The notes beneath the pieces were generated by a model, which had not been told where the DNA came from, did no database searches, and worked only from the letters and a program-made list of their open reading frames with translations. A stretch of DNA of 56,000 bases from Mesobacillus sp. AQ2 (lineage in GTDB: Bacteria > Bacillota > Bacilli > Bacillales > Cytobacillaceae), in the NCBI RefSeq assembly GCF_030122805.1, contig NZ_CP126080.1:40001-96000 (forward strand), in the 5' to 3' direction. Shown here piece by piece: positions 10,219-19,380 of the stretch; the first letter of the stretch is position 1, and each line of letters begins with the position of its first letter. The translations under genes were made by a program, and so were the position numbers.

Positions 10219-10240
10219 CCCGACACTTGTCGGGTTTTTA
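10219..10240 (+). terminator. Second terminator-like hairpin between metS and tatD
   Basis: CCCGACA (10219-10225), CT loop, TGTCGGG (10228-10234), then TTTTTA. With a 2-nt gap the stem must open slightly. It lies about 70 bp after the metS terminator with no gene between. Confidence 0.5.
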
Positions 10241-10259
10241 TGAAACCGAATCCAGAAAT

Positions 10260-10289
10260 TTGACCTGGACATTGGAAAAAAGTTATGAT
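10260..10289 (+). promoter_or_regulatory. Sigma-A promoter of tatD
   Basis: TTGACC (10260-10265), 18 bp, TATGAT (10284-10289). The ~105-nt leader contains a CTCCCT/AGGGAG hairpin near 10340-10353. Confidence 0.65.
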
Positions 10290-10398
10290 ATCGACACAAC
10301 TTTATCACAATAATAAGAACATGGCAGCGGGTCTATTCTCCCTAACAGGGAGCTGGATTAGTATAAAGCTGCAGGCAATGCCAGTAAAGGAGTTAAAT

Positions 10399-11166
10399 AT
10401 GCTTTTTGATACACATGTACACTTAAACGCGGAACAATACAACGAAGATCTCCAGGATGTCATTGACCGGGCCCTTGCTGAAGGAGTTACCAACATGGTG
10501 GTTGTCGGGTTCGATGAAGTGACAATCAAAAAAGCGATTGAGCTCGCAGAAAGCTATGAATTTCTTTATGCAAGTGTAGGATGGCATCCGGTCGATGCGA
10601 TCGATATGACGGAGGAGCATCTGGCTTGGCTGAAAGACCTGGCGAGCCACCCTAAAGTCGTCGCTCTCGGGGAAATGGGCCTTGATTATCACTGGGACAA
10701 GTCACCGAAGGAAATCCAGAAAGAGGTCTTCCGCAAACAAATCAGGCTTGCAAAAGAAGTGAATCTTCCTATCATCATACATAATCGTGACGCAACAGCA
10801 GACATAGTGGAAATTTTAAAGGAAGAGAATGCCCGGGAAGTTGGCGGGATCATGCACTGTTTCAGCGGCAGCGTGGAAACAGCACTTGAATGCGTTGATA
10901 TGAACTTCTATATTTCGCTTGGCGGACCGGTTACGTTTAAAAATGCAAAGAAACCGAAGGAAGTGGCAGAGGCGATTCCAATGGACCGTCTTTTGGTCGA
11001 AACAGATTGCCCTTACCTGACTCCGCATCCATATCGCGGAAAACGAAATGAACCAGCCTATGTAAAATTGGTAGCACAGCAAATTGCGGAATTGAAAGGG
11101 CTAACTCTCGAAGAAGTTGCAGGCGAAACAGCCAAAAATGCAAAAAAATTATTCGGCATAAAGTGA
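10399..11166 (+). CDS. yabD: TatD family metal-dependent hydrolase (YabD)
   Basis: TIM-barrel metallo-hydrolase of the TatD family, members of which are 3'-5' DNA/RNA exonucleases. The 255-residue protein has the metal ligands in FDTHVHLN (residues 3-10), GEMGLDYHW (~93-101), IIHNRDA (~128-134), MHCFSG (~155-160) and VETDCPYL (~202-209), the full active-site set. I start at ATG 10399, which has AAAGGAG 6 nt upstream and yields the family's typical N-terminus; the frame is open upstream to 10285 without similarity. As in B. subtilis it lies between metS and yabE. Confidence 0.95.
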   Translation: MLFDTHVHLNAEQYNEDLQDVIDRALAEGVTNMVVVGFDEVTIKKAIELAESYEFLYASVGWHPVDAIDMTEEHLAWLKDLASHPKVVALGEMGLDYHWDKSPKEIQKEVFRKQIRLAKEVNLPIIIHNRDATADIVEILKEENAREVGGIMHCFSGSVETALECVDMNFYISLGGPVTFKNAKKPKEVAEAIPMDRLLVETDCPYLTPHPYRGKRNEPAYVKLVAQQIAELKGLTLEEVAGETAKNAKKLFGIK

Positions 11167-11333
11167 TAGGGAATGTTGTCGATTTATCAGCAAGGTTGTC
11201 CAAAACTTTTCTGATTCTAAAAAGTTCTACATGTCTCACTTGCGACATAGGATAACCGTGTCGATAACTCTTGCTTTTCTTTTTATGGTGCATCTTGCAT
11301 AATAGGGACTACGTTTGGGCAAGGGTGTCTGGG

Positions 11334-11363
11334 TTGACAAGTCGGCAACAATATCTTTATAAT
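11334..11363 (+). promoter_or_regulatory. Consensus sigma-A promoter of yabE
   Basis: TTGACA (11334-11339), 18 bp, TATAAT (11358-11363): both hexamers are perfect. The predicted start is about 25 bp before the gene. Confidence 0.85.
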
Positions 11364-11392
11364 CACTCCGAGAAGAGGAGGCGTTTTTCATC

Positions 11393-12589
11393 GTGATTAA
11401 TAGCATGAAAAACCTGTTTTCCAAGACTTTGAGTAAGAAGAAACTGGTGCTTTTTTCTGCTAGTTTCCTAGTTTTTGCCGCTGCTCTTGGGATCTTCATG
11501 TATGAAGGGACCAAAAAGACAGTCGCATTGACATTGGATGGCGAAGAAAGAGTCATTAAAACACACGCAAATACTATCCAGGATATATTTAATGATCTCG
11601 ATATCTCATTGCGCTCAGAGGATTATTTATCGCTGGCGGCACACACCAAGGTGAAGAATAACCTATCAATCGTGTGGAAACCGGCCAAACAGGTAGAAGT
11701 AATACAGGACCAGGAGACCAAGAAGTATTGGACAGCAGCCGATACGGTCGAAGATTTCCTGAAAGAACAGAATATCGTTATAAATGAACACGACAAGTTA
11801 AGCCCAAACCCAGACGCTAAGTTAAAGCAAGATGTGAAGATTGCCATTCAAAGAGCTTTCCCGCTTAAACTCGTAGTAGGCGGAAAAGAGCAAGATGTAT
11901 GGTCGACTTCGACTACGGTCGCTGACTTTTTATCACAGCAAGGAATCACACTGAACGATATGGACCGTGTTGAGCCTGCGTTAAAGCAGACAGTCACAAA
12001 AGATGCCGTGATTAATGTCACTCGAGTTGAAAAAGTCACCGATGTAGTTGAAGAACCAATTAGCTATGCTGTCGTCACGCAAAAGGACAGCAAACTGGAA
12101 AAAGGGAAACAAGAAGTTGTGACAGAAGGCCAGGAAGGTTTGCTTTCCAAGGAATATGAAGTCGTCCTTGAAAACGGCAAGGAAGTATCAAGAAAACTGG
12201 TCAGAGAAAAGACATTAAAAGAGAAAAAGGATAAAGTCGTGGCAATGGGAACGAAGGTCATCGTTGCTCAAGTTTCACGTGGCTCAAGTGAACCGGCAGG
12301 GAAGGAATTCTATGTTTCCTCCACAGCTTATACTGCTAACTGTAACGGTTGCTCCGGCTACACTGCTACAGGGATTAACCTGAGGGCGAATCCAAATGTC
12401 AGAGTCATTGCAGTAGATCCAAGCGTCATTCCATTAGGAACCAAAGTATATGTTGAAGGCTATGGCTATGCCATCGCTGCCGACAAGGGTTCAGCGATTA
12501 GAGGTAACAAGATCGATGTTTTCTTCGCATCAAAATCAGATGCCTACCGCTGGGGACGTAAGACAGTCAAAATCAAAATCCTAAATTAA
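11393..12589 (+). CDS. yabE: YabE, Rpf-like cell-wall protein (DUF348-G5-3D)
   Basis: Putative wall-modifying enzyme. A short basic N-terminus and one membrane or signal segment (residues ~18-36, LVLFSASFLVFAAALGIFM) precede three DUF348 repeats (about 41-75, 98-135, 160-200), a G5 domain (~210-285) and a C-terminal 3D domain (~305-398) with the conserved Asp residues in DPSVIPLGT, AADKGSAIRG and KIDVF. The 3D domain resembles lytic transglycosylase MltA, so peptidoglycan cleavage is inferred. Start is GTG 11393 with GAGGAGG upstream; ATG 11405 is an alternative. At 398 residues it is slightly shorter than the B. subtilis protein. Confidence 0.94.
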   Translation: MINSMKNLFSKTLSKKKLVLFSASFLVFAAALGIFMYEGTKKTVALTLDGEERVIKTHANTIQDIFNDLDISLRSEDYLSLAAHTKVKNNLSIVWKPAKQVEVIQDQETKKYWTAADTVEDFLKEQNIVINEHDKLSPNPDAKLKQDVKIAIQRAFPLKLVVGGKEQDVWSTSTTVADFLSQQGITLNDMDRVEPALKQTVTKDAVINVTRVEKVTDVVEEPISYAVVTQKDSKLEKGKQEVVTEGQEGLLSKEYEVVLENGKEVSRKLVREKTLKEKKDKVVAMGTKVIVAQVSRGSSEPAGKEFYVSSTAYTANCNGCSGYTATGINLRANPNVRVIAVDPSVIPLGTKVYVEGYGYAIAADKGSAIRGNKIDVFFASKSDAYRWGRKTVKIKILN

Positions 12590-12596
12590 TTAACGG

Positions 12597-12630
12597 ATGC
12601 AGGGGAACCTTCCTCTGCATTTTTGTTTTT
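12597..12630 (+). terminator. Terminator of yabE
   Basis: ATGCAGGGGAA pairs with TTCCTCTGCAT (one G-T) between 12597 and 12620, followed by a T-rich tail. Confidence 0.85.
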
Positions 12631-12819
12631 TCAAACAGTCTTTAAGGTATAATAAGAAAAGCATATCACCTAAAAAACTTTACACTTATATAGACGATTA
12701 TATTTCAAAAATGTTTCATTTATTTCATAGGAAATTTTTTCTTTTTAAAAAAAGTGTAATTAAAAAGTCTACTGCTGGCTGAATGAAGCAGCGTAAGCAA
12801 TATAGGTATCGGAGGAAAC

Positions 12820-14254
<1,435 letters not shown>

Positions 14255-14297
14255 AGCTTAGGATTTTGTTCGAAAAGCAGTACGTAATACAGCTGTC

Positions 14298-14326
14298 AAA
14301 GGTCTGGAGACTCCAGGCCTTTTTTG
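14298..14326 (+). terminator. Terminator of rnmV-rsmA
   Basis: AAAGGTCTGGA (14298-14308) with TCCAGGCCTTT (14312-14322), one G-T pair, then T6. Confidence 0.85.
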
Positions 14327-14333
14327 CTGTTTC

Positions 14334-14442
14334 GGAATAAAATAAGAAGTTAAGGAATATATTTTGTTTTTTCAGGAATAAAACGCTGCGAGTCAGGAAT
14401 ATATCCAGAATCTAAGGAATATATCAGCAGAACTCAGGAATA
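14334..14442. repeat. 20-21 bp periodic array (AGGAATATA word)
   Basis: The word (A/C)AGGAATA, or GGAATA/GGAAT, recurs at 14334, 14354, 14375, 14396, 14416 and 14437, with spacings 20, 21, 21, 20 and 21 bp. The intervening ~12 bp are not conserved. The array starts about 8 bp after the rsmA terminator and ends ~115 bp before yabG. It shares the GAATA core and the period with the array at 1761-1870. The 300-bp spacer holds nothing else recognisable. Confidence 0.75.
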
Positions 14443-14557
14443 TGCTTCCTGGATGATACTCCGGAGCCTAAAAAGCACATGTCTATAGGTGTTTGCATAT
14501 TTTATGAAAGAAAACCACTTAGCGCAGCCTGTGTGCGGGGCAATTGGAGTGAGGATG

Positions 14558-15436
14558 ATGAATATTAACCTCATGGATATCGTCGGCAGGGTTTCGCATC
14601 AATGCGATATTATGTTCCGGGTAATCGATATCAGAGAGAATAATGGGAAAAAAATTGCGATATTATATGGTGAGGATTTCCGATTGATTGCGGATGCGCC
14701 CTATGAAGACCTGATCAAAATCGATCCGGGGATGCGCATGAGGCTGACAGAGGAATTCCGGTCACTTGAAGAACAATCATATAAGCTATTCCGGCAGGAT
14801 GTTGATTTATTGCAGCAAAAACAGGAATATGAGTCGACCGAGGGTTACAGCAAATCATATAACTATTTTCAGATGCCTGGAAAGGTTCTCCATATTGATG
14901 GAGATCCAATTTATTTAAAAAAGTGCCTGACCTTATACGAAAAGGTTGGGGTTCCGGTTTATGGGTTTCATTGCAATGAAAAAGAAATGCCCGATAAGGT
15001 CGGGATGCTGATTGATTATTATCGGCCGGATATACTGGTCATCACCGGACATGATGCCTATTCAAAGTCGAAAGGCTCTATGGATGATATCAATGCCTAC
15101 CGCCATTCCAAGCATTTTGTCCAGACGGTGAGGGAGGCACGAAAGAGAATTCCCCATCTTGACCAGCTCGTCATCTTTGCGGGTGCATGCCAGTCTCATT
15201 TCGAGTCGCTGATCCATGCAGGAGCCAATTTTGCCAGTTCGCCATCAAGAGTCAATATCCACGCGCTTGATCCAGTCTATATCGTCGCAAAAATCAGCTT
15301 TACCCCTTTCATGGAACGGATTAATGTATGGGATGTGCTGAGAAATACCCTGACGGGGGATAAAGGATTAGGCGGCATTGAAACAAAGGGAGTATTAAGG
15401 ACCGGAATGCCATATAAGAAGAATTCGTCGGACTGA
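14558..15436 (+). CDS. yabG: Sporulation-specific protease YabG
   Basis: Spore-coat-associated cysteine-type peptidase of the YabG family; in B. subtilis it processes coat proteins such as SafA and SpoIVA and is made in the mother cell. From ATG 14558 the product is 292 residues, matching the family, and starts MNINLMDIVGRVSHQCD. GGAG lies 8 nt upstream; ATG 14555 is equally possible, and the in-frame ATG 14489 lacks a Shine-Dalgarno. ITGHDAYSKSKG and FAGACQSHFESL contain the conserved His and Cys. I could not identify a certain sigma-E/K promoter. Confidence 0.95.
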   Translation: MNINLMDIVGRVSHQCDIMFRVIDIRENNGKKIAILYGEDFRLIADAPYEDLIKIDPGMRMRLTEEFRSLEEQSYKLFRQDVDLLQQKQEYESTEGYSKSYNYFQMPGKVLHIDGDPIYLKKCLTLYEKVGVPVYGFHCNEKEMPDKVGMLIDYYRPDILVITGHDAYSKSKGSMDDINAYRHSKHFVQTVREARKRIPHLDQLVIFAGACQSHFESLIHAGANFASSPSRVNIHALDPVYIVAKISFTPFMERINVWDVLRNTLTGDKGLGGIETKGVLRTGMPYKKNSSD

Positions 15437-15460
15437 TTTATATACGTCCGGCGTTTTTAT
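15427..15460 (+). terminator. Terminator of yabG
   Basis: CGTCGGAC pairs with GTCCGGCG (one G-T) around the yabG stop, followed by TTTTTATTTC. Confidence 0.7.
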
Positions 15461-15538
15461 TTCTTCATACATAATTTTCCGCAATACCGGCCACCCTAAA
15501 AATGTAGAAATTTAGAAGAAAAAGAAGACGAAAATATA

Positions 15539-15568
15539 TTGACTTTTAAATTTAAGTACTGTTATAAT
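15539..15568 (+). promoter_or_regulatory. Upstream promoter of veg
   Basis: TTGACT (15539-15544), 18 bp, TATAAT (15563-15568). Confidence 0.7.
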
Positions 15569-15580
15569 TTATGTTTTTGT

Positions 15581-15609
15581 TTGACTAAAGTGTGTAAGCG
15601 TGTTATACT
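15581..15609 (+). promoter_or_regulatory. Proximal promoter of veg
   Basis: TTGACT (15581-15586), 17 bp, TATACT (15604-15609), 22 bp before the ATG. It is in tandem with the promoter 42 bp upstream, consistent with the very strong veg expression known in B. subtilis. Confidence 0.8.
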
Positions 15610-15631
15610 TTTATGTAGTGAGGTGGACCGA

Positions 15632-15895
15632 ATGCCAAAAACATTATCGGATATCAAAAAAGCACTTGATTCAAACTTGGGAAAAAGACTTATGCTAAAG
15701 GCCAACGGCGGACGCAGAAAGACGATCGAACGTTCAGGCGTATTAGCGGAAACTTATCCTTCAGTTTTCGTCATTGAGCTTGACCAGGATGAAAATGCTT
15801 TTGAACGTGTTTCGTACAGCTACGCAGATGTATTAACTGAAACGGTTGAAATTACCTTCTTTGAAGATACAACAGGATCAATTGCTTTGAGCTAA
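15632..15895 (+). CDS. veg: Veg protein, biofilm formation stimulator
   Basis: An 87-residue protein, highly conserved with B. subtilis Veg (MxKTLSDIKxxLDxNLGKR, then [15 protein letters not shown]). Veg is reported to stimulate biofilm formation by antagonising SinR; it has an SH3-like small barrel. The ATG at 15632 has GTGAGGTGG upstream; the frame is open back to 15539 but that part overlaps the promoters. It is monocistronic, ahead of sspF. Confidence 0.96.
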   Translation: MPKTLSDIKKALDSNLGKRLMLKANGGRRKTIERSGVLAETYPSVFVIELDQDENAFERVSYSYADVLTETVEITFFEDTTGSIALS

Positions 15896-15910
15896 TCTAT
15901 GCTCAAATGC

Positions 15911-15952
15911 AGTACAGGCAGTGAACTCTCGGGTTAGCTGCTTTTTATTTTG
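15911..15952 (+). terminator. Probable terminator of veg
   Basis: AGGCAG and CTGCTT form a short stem with a long loop before TTTTTATTTT. It is weaker than the other terminators here. Confidence 0.4.
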
Positions 15953-15995
15953 CCCATTTTTAAGAGGCAAAGGATAAATAAGGTGCACATGAAAA

Positions 15996-16042
15996 TCTCC
16001 TTTACCCAGAATACTAAAAATACTGTGATGGTGAAAAGGAGA
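15996..16042 (+). promoter_or_regulatory. Inverted repeat covering the sspF Shine-Dalgarno
   Basis: TCTCCTTT (15996-16003) is the exact complement of AAAGGAGA (16035-16042), which contains the sspF ribosome binding site; CCC/GG pairing can extend the stem. If transcription starts upstream of 15996, the leader would hide the RBS. If the promoter lies at GAATACTA (16009-16016) the left arm is not transcribed. Confidence 0.4.
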
Positions 16043-16050
16043 TGGTAGTA

Positions 16051-16230
16051 TTGGGCAGAAGAAGAGGAATTATGTCTGACAGGCTGAAGGAAGAGCTTGC
16101 GAAAGAGCTCGGCTTTTATGATGTCGTCCAAAATGAAGGATGGGGCGGAATCAGGGCCAGGGACGCGGGCAACATGGTAAAGCGGGCGATTGAGCTTGCT
16201 GAACAGCAGCTTGCGAACCAGAACCGCTGA
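16051..16230 (+). CDS. sspF: Small acid-soluble spore protein SspF (alpha/beta type)
   Basis: A 59-residue minor alpha/beta-type SASP that coats forespore [12 protein letters not shown] at the N-terminus and [22 protein letters not shown] carry the family signature. The start is TTG 16051: AAAGGAG (16035-16041) is 9 nt upstream and the product then begins MGRRRG like the B. subtilis protein; ATG 16042 abuts the Shine-Dalgarno and is unlikely. It lies in the conserved veg-sspF-ispE order. Forespore (sigma-G) expression is known for the family; no clear promoter was found. Confidence 0.95.
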   Translation: MGRRRGIMSDRLKEELAKELGFYDVVQNEGWGGIRARDAGNMVKRAIELAEQQLANQNR

Positions 16231-16305
16231 TTGTGAACGACATTCTTTGTAAACTGCCGTAAAACTGTTCCTGACAGTGACCAATATAATTCAGACCATC
16301 ACGGT

Positions 16306-16331
16306 GCCGGGGCTATTGCTCCGGCTTTTTT
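16306..16331 (+). terminator. Terminator of sspF
   Basis: GCCGGGGC and GCTCCGGC (one G-T) separated by TATT, followed by T6, at 16306-16331. Confidence 0.88.
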
Positions 16332-16467
16332 GCGTTAGATTCCTGGAATCCTAATTCTTTGTGAAATGACTGTATTCGCCAATGAGCAAATGATAAAATA
16401 GAGGAATGTTTCTATAGAGGAGTCTTACTTATTTTACTTTCAGAGTGTATTGTTTAAATTCGATCAT

Positions 16468-16708
16468 TGTCCAGCTCCAGCGCCTAACTCCTCGAGTCGC
16501 TTGTCTAGTGTTGCCTCCTAGAAACTCCGAAACTTCAACTCCGCCGGCAGAAGCAAAGAGCGCTTCTTTGTCGGAGTCTCCAGTTTCTGCGTTTCTGGGC
16601 AGTCGGCTATACTTTTCGATTTCGGTCCTGGCAATGAAGTCAAAGAGCGACTTCACTGCCAGGCCCTCCAGCGCTTGTCGGAGTTGACCAAGGCGCTTGC
16701 GCTTTTCT
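16468..16708. repeat. Dispersed repeat, long form (copy 1)
   Basis: 241 bp, about 95 percent identical by eye to 38527-38767 (roughly a dozen differences). Outer parts match the 120-bp copy at 35531-35650; a 120-bp block (16503-16622) is inserted after CTCGAGTCGCTT. The insert folds into nested arms AAACT/AGTTT, ACTCCG/CGGAGT and AGAAGC/GCTTCT. A further hairpin GAAGTC/GACTTC lies in the 3' part. The element ends GCGCTTGCGCTTTTCT. The - strand frame through it is not a gene. Confidence 0.85.
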
Positions 16709-16718
16709 ATTCTTTTTG

Positions 16719-16727
16719 TGGTAAAAT
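16719..16727 (+). promoter_or_regulatory. Possible extended -10 promoter of ispE
   Basis: TGGTAAAAT (16719-16727), 41 bp before ispE and just outside the right end of the repeat; any -35 would be TTGCGC inside the repeat end (19-bp spacing, poor). Confidence 0.35.
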
Positions 16728-16767
16728 AGGACAAAATGTGGAATTCGTGTAAAAGTAGGTGGAAGTA

Positions 16768-17637
16768 GTGAAGATTTTAGTGAAGGCGCCAGCAAAGATC
16801 AATTTATCACTTGATGTTTTGCATAAACGTCCGGACGGTTACCATGAGGTAGAAATGGTGATGACGACGATTGATCTGGCTGACCGCATTGAACTTAGTT
16901 TATTAGAAGAAGACAGGATCATGATCCATTCTCATAATCGATTTGTTCCGGATGACCAACGGAACCTTGCTTACCAGGCGGCCATACTGTTAAAAGAGAG
17001 GTTCCAGGTGAAAAAAGGTGTAATGATCGGGATTGAAAAAACCATCCCGGTAGCAGCTGGTCTTGCTGGCGGCAGCAGTGATGCAGCGGCGACATTAAGG
17101 GGATTGAACAAGCTGTGGAATCTTGGTTTGTCATTGGACGAGCTGGCGGTGCTTGGCGCAGAAATTGGTTCGGATGTTTCTTTCTGTGTGTACGGAGGAA
17201 CAGCGCTTGCCACAGGGCGAGGGGAAATCATTGAAGAGCTGCCTGCGCCGCCAACATGCTGGGTCGTTTTGGCGAAGCCTTTTATTGGTGTATCAACAGC
17301 AGAAGTATATCGCCGCCTTAATGTAGAAAAAATTCAGCACCCGCCTACTAAAGAAATGATCTCTGCGATTGAAGAGGGTGATTTTAAAGGGGTCTGCAAT
17401 AGTGTCGGCAATGTACTTGAGGATGTGACGCTATCCCTATATCCTGAGGTCGCCCAAATAAAGGATCAGATGAAGCGTTTCGGTGCAGATGCCGTGTTGA
17501 TGAGCGGAAGCGGCCCCACCGTTTTTAGCCTGGTGGCCCACGATTCGCGCATGCATCGCATTTATAACGGACTACGCGGTTTTTGCGATCAAGTATTTGC
17601 GGTAAGGATGCTGGGTGAACGCCATACCCTTGATTAA
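16768..17637 (+). CDS. ispE: 4-diphosphocytidyl-2-C-methyl-D-erythritol kinase
   Basis: GHMP kinase of the MEP isoprenoid pathway, phosphorylating CDP-ME. Start GTG 16768 (AGGTGG 6 nt upstream) gives 289 residues starting [17 protein letters not shown], the family N-terminus; GTG 16759 adds three residues. The GHMP ATP loop [17 protein letters not shown] (~92-108), [17 protein letters not shown] (~131-147) and the C-terminal [10 protein letters not shown] (~246-255) are intact. Confidence 0.97.
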   Translation: MKILVKAPAKINLSLDVLHKRPDGYHEVEMVMTTIDLADRIELSLLEEDRIMIHSHNRFVPDDQRNLAYQAAILLKERFQVKKGVMIGIEKTIPVAAGLAGGSSDAAATLRGLNKLWNLGLSLDELAVLGAEIGSDVSFCVYGGTALATGRGEIIEELPAPPTCWVVLAKPFIGVSTAEVYRRLNVEKIQHPPTKEMISAIEEGDFKGVCNSVGNVLEDVTLSLYPEVAQIKDQMKRFGADAVLMSGSGPTVFSLVAHDSRMHRIYNGLRGFCDQVFAVRMLGERHTLD

Positions 17638-17659
17638 ATCCGTATAATGGTGTTATATT
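17630..17659 (+). promoter_or_regulatory. Promoter of purR-ridA
   Basis: TTGATT (17630-17635), 18 bp, TATATT (17654-17659, preceded by TG). The -35 overlaps the end of ispE. Confidence 0.5.
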
Positions 17660-17679
17660 AACCTTAAATATTCGGATTT
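17636..17679. promoter_or_regulatory. PurBox-like inverted pair at purR
   Basis: The known PurBox is AWWWCCGAACWWT, arranged as inverted pairs. AAATCCGTATAAT (17636-17648) fits with two mismatches; the inverse box AATATTCGGATTT (17667-17679) fits with one. They are separated by 18 bp and bracket the promoter, as expected for autorepression by PurR. Confidence 0.6.
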
Positions 17680-17692
17680 TGGAGGTTCTGGA

Positions 17693-18517
17693 ATGAAATT
17701 TCGACGCAGCGAGCGTTTGATCGATATGACGACCTATTTACTGGAACATCCCCGTCAATTGGTGCCGTTAACCTATTTTGCGGAGAAGTATGGTTCAGCT
17801 AAGTCATCGATCAGCGAAGATCTCGGAATCATCAAAGAAACATTTGAACAAAGAGGAATTGGAGTTCTCCAGACTGTGCCGGGAGCCGCCGGAGGAGTGA
17901 AATTCCACGTCCATGTAAGTGATGAAAAGGCAAGGGCAGTCATTGATGAACTATGCAAGATCATGGCTACTCCTGATAGACTGCTTCCTGGTGGTTATCT
18001 CTTCATGAATGACATCCTTGGCAACCCTGCGATCGTCCAGGAGGTTGGACGCCTGCTGGCATCCGCTTATGCCGAAAAAGACATTGAAGTGGTTATGACT
18101 GTGGCGACGAAGGGAATCCCGATTGCTTATGCAGTCGCAAGCCATCTTAATGTCCCGGTTGTGATTGTCAGAAGGGACAGCAAGGTGACAGAAGGGTCTA
18201 CGGTCAGTATCAATTATGTCTCCGGTTCATCTAAAAGGATCCAGACAATGGTGTTATCGAAGAGGAGCCTTGCAGAGGGTTCCAAGGTTTTAATTGTGGA
18301 TGACTTCATGAAAGCAGGCGGAACAGTCAACGGCATGATCAACCTGCTGGAGGAGTTTAATGCAAAATTGGCGGGAATCGCAGTATTGGTGGAATCGGAA
18401 AACATCGAAGAGCGACTTGTTGATGAATATCTTTCACTCGTCCGTCTTTCCGACGTTGATGTTAAAGAAAGAAAAATTACCGTTAGTGAAGGAAATTACT
18501 TTGCCCGTAAAGAATAG
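17693..18517 (+). CDS. purR: Purine operon repressor PurR
   Basis: Bacillus-type PurR: an N-terminal winged-helix domain (residues 1-~74) fused to a phosphoribosyltransferase-like domain that senses PRPP or (p)ppGpp. The protein is 274 residues. FRRSERLIDMTTYLLEHP starts the wHTH; the PRT loop reads VLIVDDFMKAGGT (~199-211). It represses purine synthesis genes by binding PurBox pairs. RBS TTTGGAGG. ridA follows 33 bp downstream and is probably co-transcribed. Confidence 0.97.
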   Translation: MKFRRSERLIDMTTYLLEHPRQLVPLTYFAEKYGSAKSSISEDLGIIKETFEQRGIGVLQTVPGAAGGVKFHVHVSDEKARAVIDELCKIMATPDRLLPGGYLFMNDILGNPAIVQEVGRLLASAYAEKDIEVVMTVATKGIPIAYAVASHLNVPVVIVRRDSKVTEGSTVSINYVSGSSKRIQTMVLSKRSLAEGSKVLIVDDFMKAGGTVNGMINLLEEFNAKLAGIAVLVESENIEERLVDEYLSLVRLSDVDVKERKITVSEGNYFARKE

Positions 18518-18550
18518 TTGTTCAGACGAAAAAAATAATGGGGTGACAAT

Positions 18551-18925
18551 ATGAATATTGTACAAACTTCCAATGCACCAGCAGCAATCGGACCCTACTC
18601 TCAGGGAGTAGTGGTGAACAATCTTTTCTACAGCTCAGGCCAGATTCCATTGACTCCTGAGGGGGTAATGGTCGAAGGTGACATCCAGGCCCAGACACAT
18701 CAGGTCTTCAAAAACCTAAAAGCTGTGCTGGAAGCTGCAGGAGCATCGCTTGAAACAGTCGTAAAGGCAACTGTGTTCATCAAGAATATGGATGAATTCG
18801 CTCAATTGAATGAAGTCTATGCTGAGTATTTCAATGAACATAAACCGGCACGCTCCACAGTCGAAGTGGCAAGATTGCCAAAAGACGCTCTGGTGGAAAT
18901 CGAAGTAGTAGCGCTCGTTAAATAA
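18551..18925 (+). CDS. ridA: 2-iminobutanoate/2-iminopropanoate deaminase RidA (YabJ)
   Basis: YjgF/YER057c/UK114 family trimer that hydrolyses reactive enamine/imine intermediates made by PLP enzymes. The 124-residue protein shows [12 protein letters not shown] (~9-20), YSSGQIPL (~27-34), and the active-site Arg in [13 protein letters not shown] (~97-109). YabJ is linked to purine regulation in B. subtilis through this operon. RBS GGGGTGA. Confidence 0.96.
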   Translation: MNIVQTSNAPAAIGPYSQGVVVNNLFYSSGQIPLTPEGVMVEGDIQAQTHQVFKNLKAVLEAAGASLETVVKATVFIKNMDEFAQLNEVYAEYFNEHKPARSTVEVARLPKDALVEIEVVALVK

Positions 18926-18939
18926 CGGGCGTTTTTTTT
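18912..18939 (+). terminator. Terminator of purR-ridA
   Basis: CGCTCGTT (18912-18919) with AACGGGCG (18924-18931, one G-T) and T8. The stem overlaps the ridA stop codon. Confidence 0.85.
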
Positions 18940-18960
18940 ATGTTCACTAAGTAACGAGAG

Positions 18961-19380
18961 AACCCGAGTTTCGGTAACTTAGAAAAGATTCTCTGCCCGA
19001 AAAAGAGAGGGACCCCGAGTTACGGTCGCAGCCAAGAGATTTCTCCGCCCGAAAAAGAGAGAGACCTCGAGTTACGGTCGCAGCCAAGAGATTTCTCCGC
19101 CCGAAAAAGAGAGAGACCCCGAGTTACGGTCGCAGCCAAGAGATTTCTCCGCCCGAAAAAGAGAGAGACCCCGAGTTACGGTCGCAACCAAGAGATTTCT
19201 CCGCCCGAAAAAGAGAGAGACCCCGAGTTACGGTCGCAGCCAAGAGATTTCTCCGCCCGAAAAAGAGAGAGACCCCGAGTTACGGTCGCAGCCAAGAGAT
19301 TTCTCCGCCCGAAAAAGAGAGAGACCTCGAGTTACGGTCGCAGCCAAGAGATTTCTCCGCCTGAAAAAGAGAGAGACCCT
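18961..19380. repeat. Tandem array, eight units of 52 bp
   Basis: Anchors CGAGTT recur with GAGTT at 18966, 19017, 19069, 19121, 19173, 19225, 19277 and 19329; all spacings are 52 bp except the first (51). Each unit holds GAGTTACGGTCGCAGCC, AAGAGATTTCTCCGCCCG and AAAAAGAGAGAGACC. The first unit is diverged and lies next to CTAAGT/ACTTAG. Units 2-8 differ by only a few bases. 52 is not a multiple of 3, so it is not a coding repeat. Confidence 0.93.

Noticed and set aside
11167..11333. TGTCGAT words (about 11176 and 11260) as Spo0A boxes at yabE
   Set aside because: The last base does not match and there is no paired spacing; likely chance.
16429..16734. 101-codon - strand frame similar to frames at 38530-38715 and 35393-35599
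   Set aside because: All are readings through the dispersed repeat; the similarity follows from the DNA repeat, and the frames break outside it.
18961..19380. Possible CRISPR array
   Set aside because: The whole 52-bp unit is repeated with no unique spacers, and no cas genes are present.
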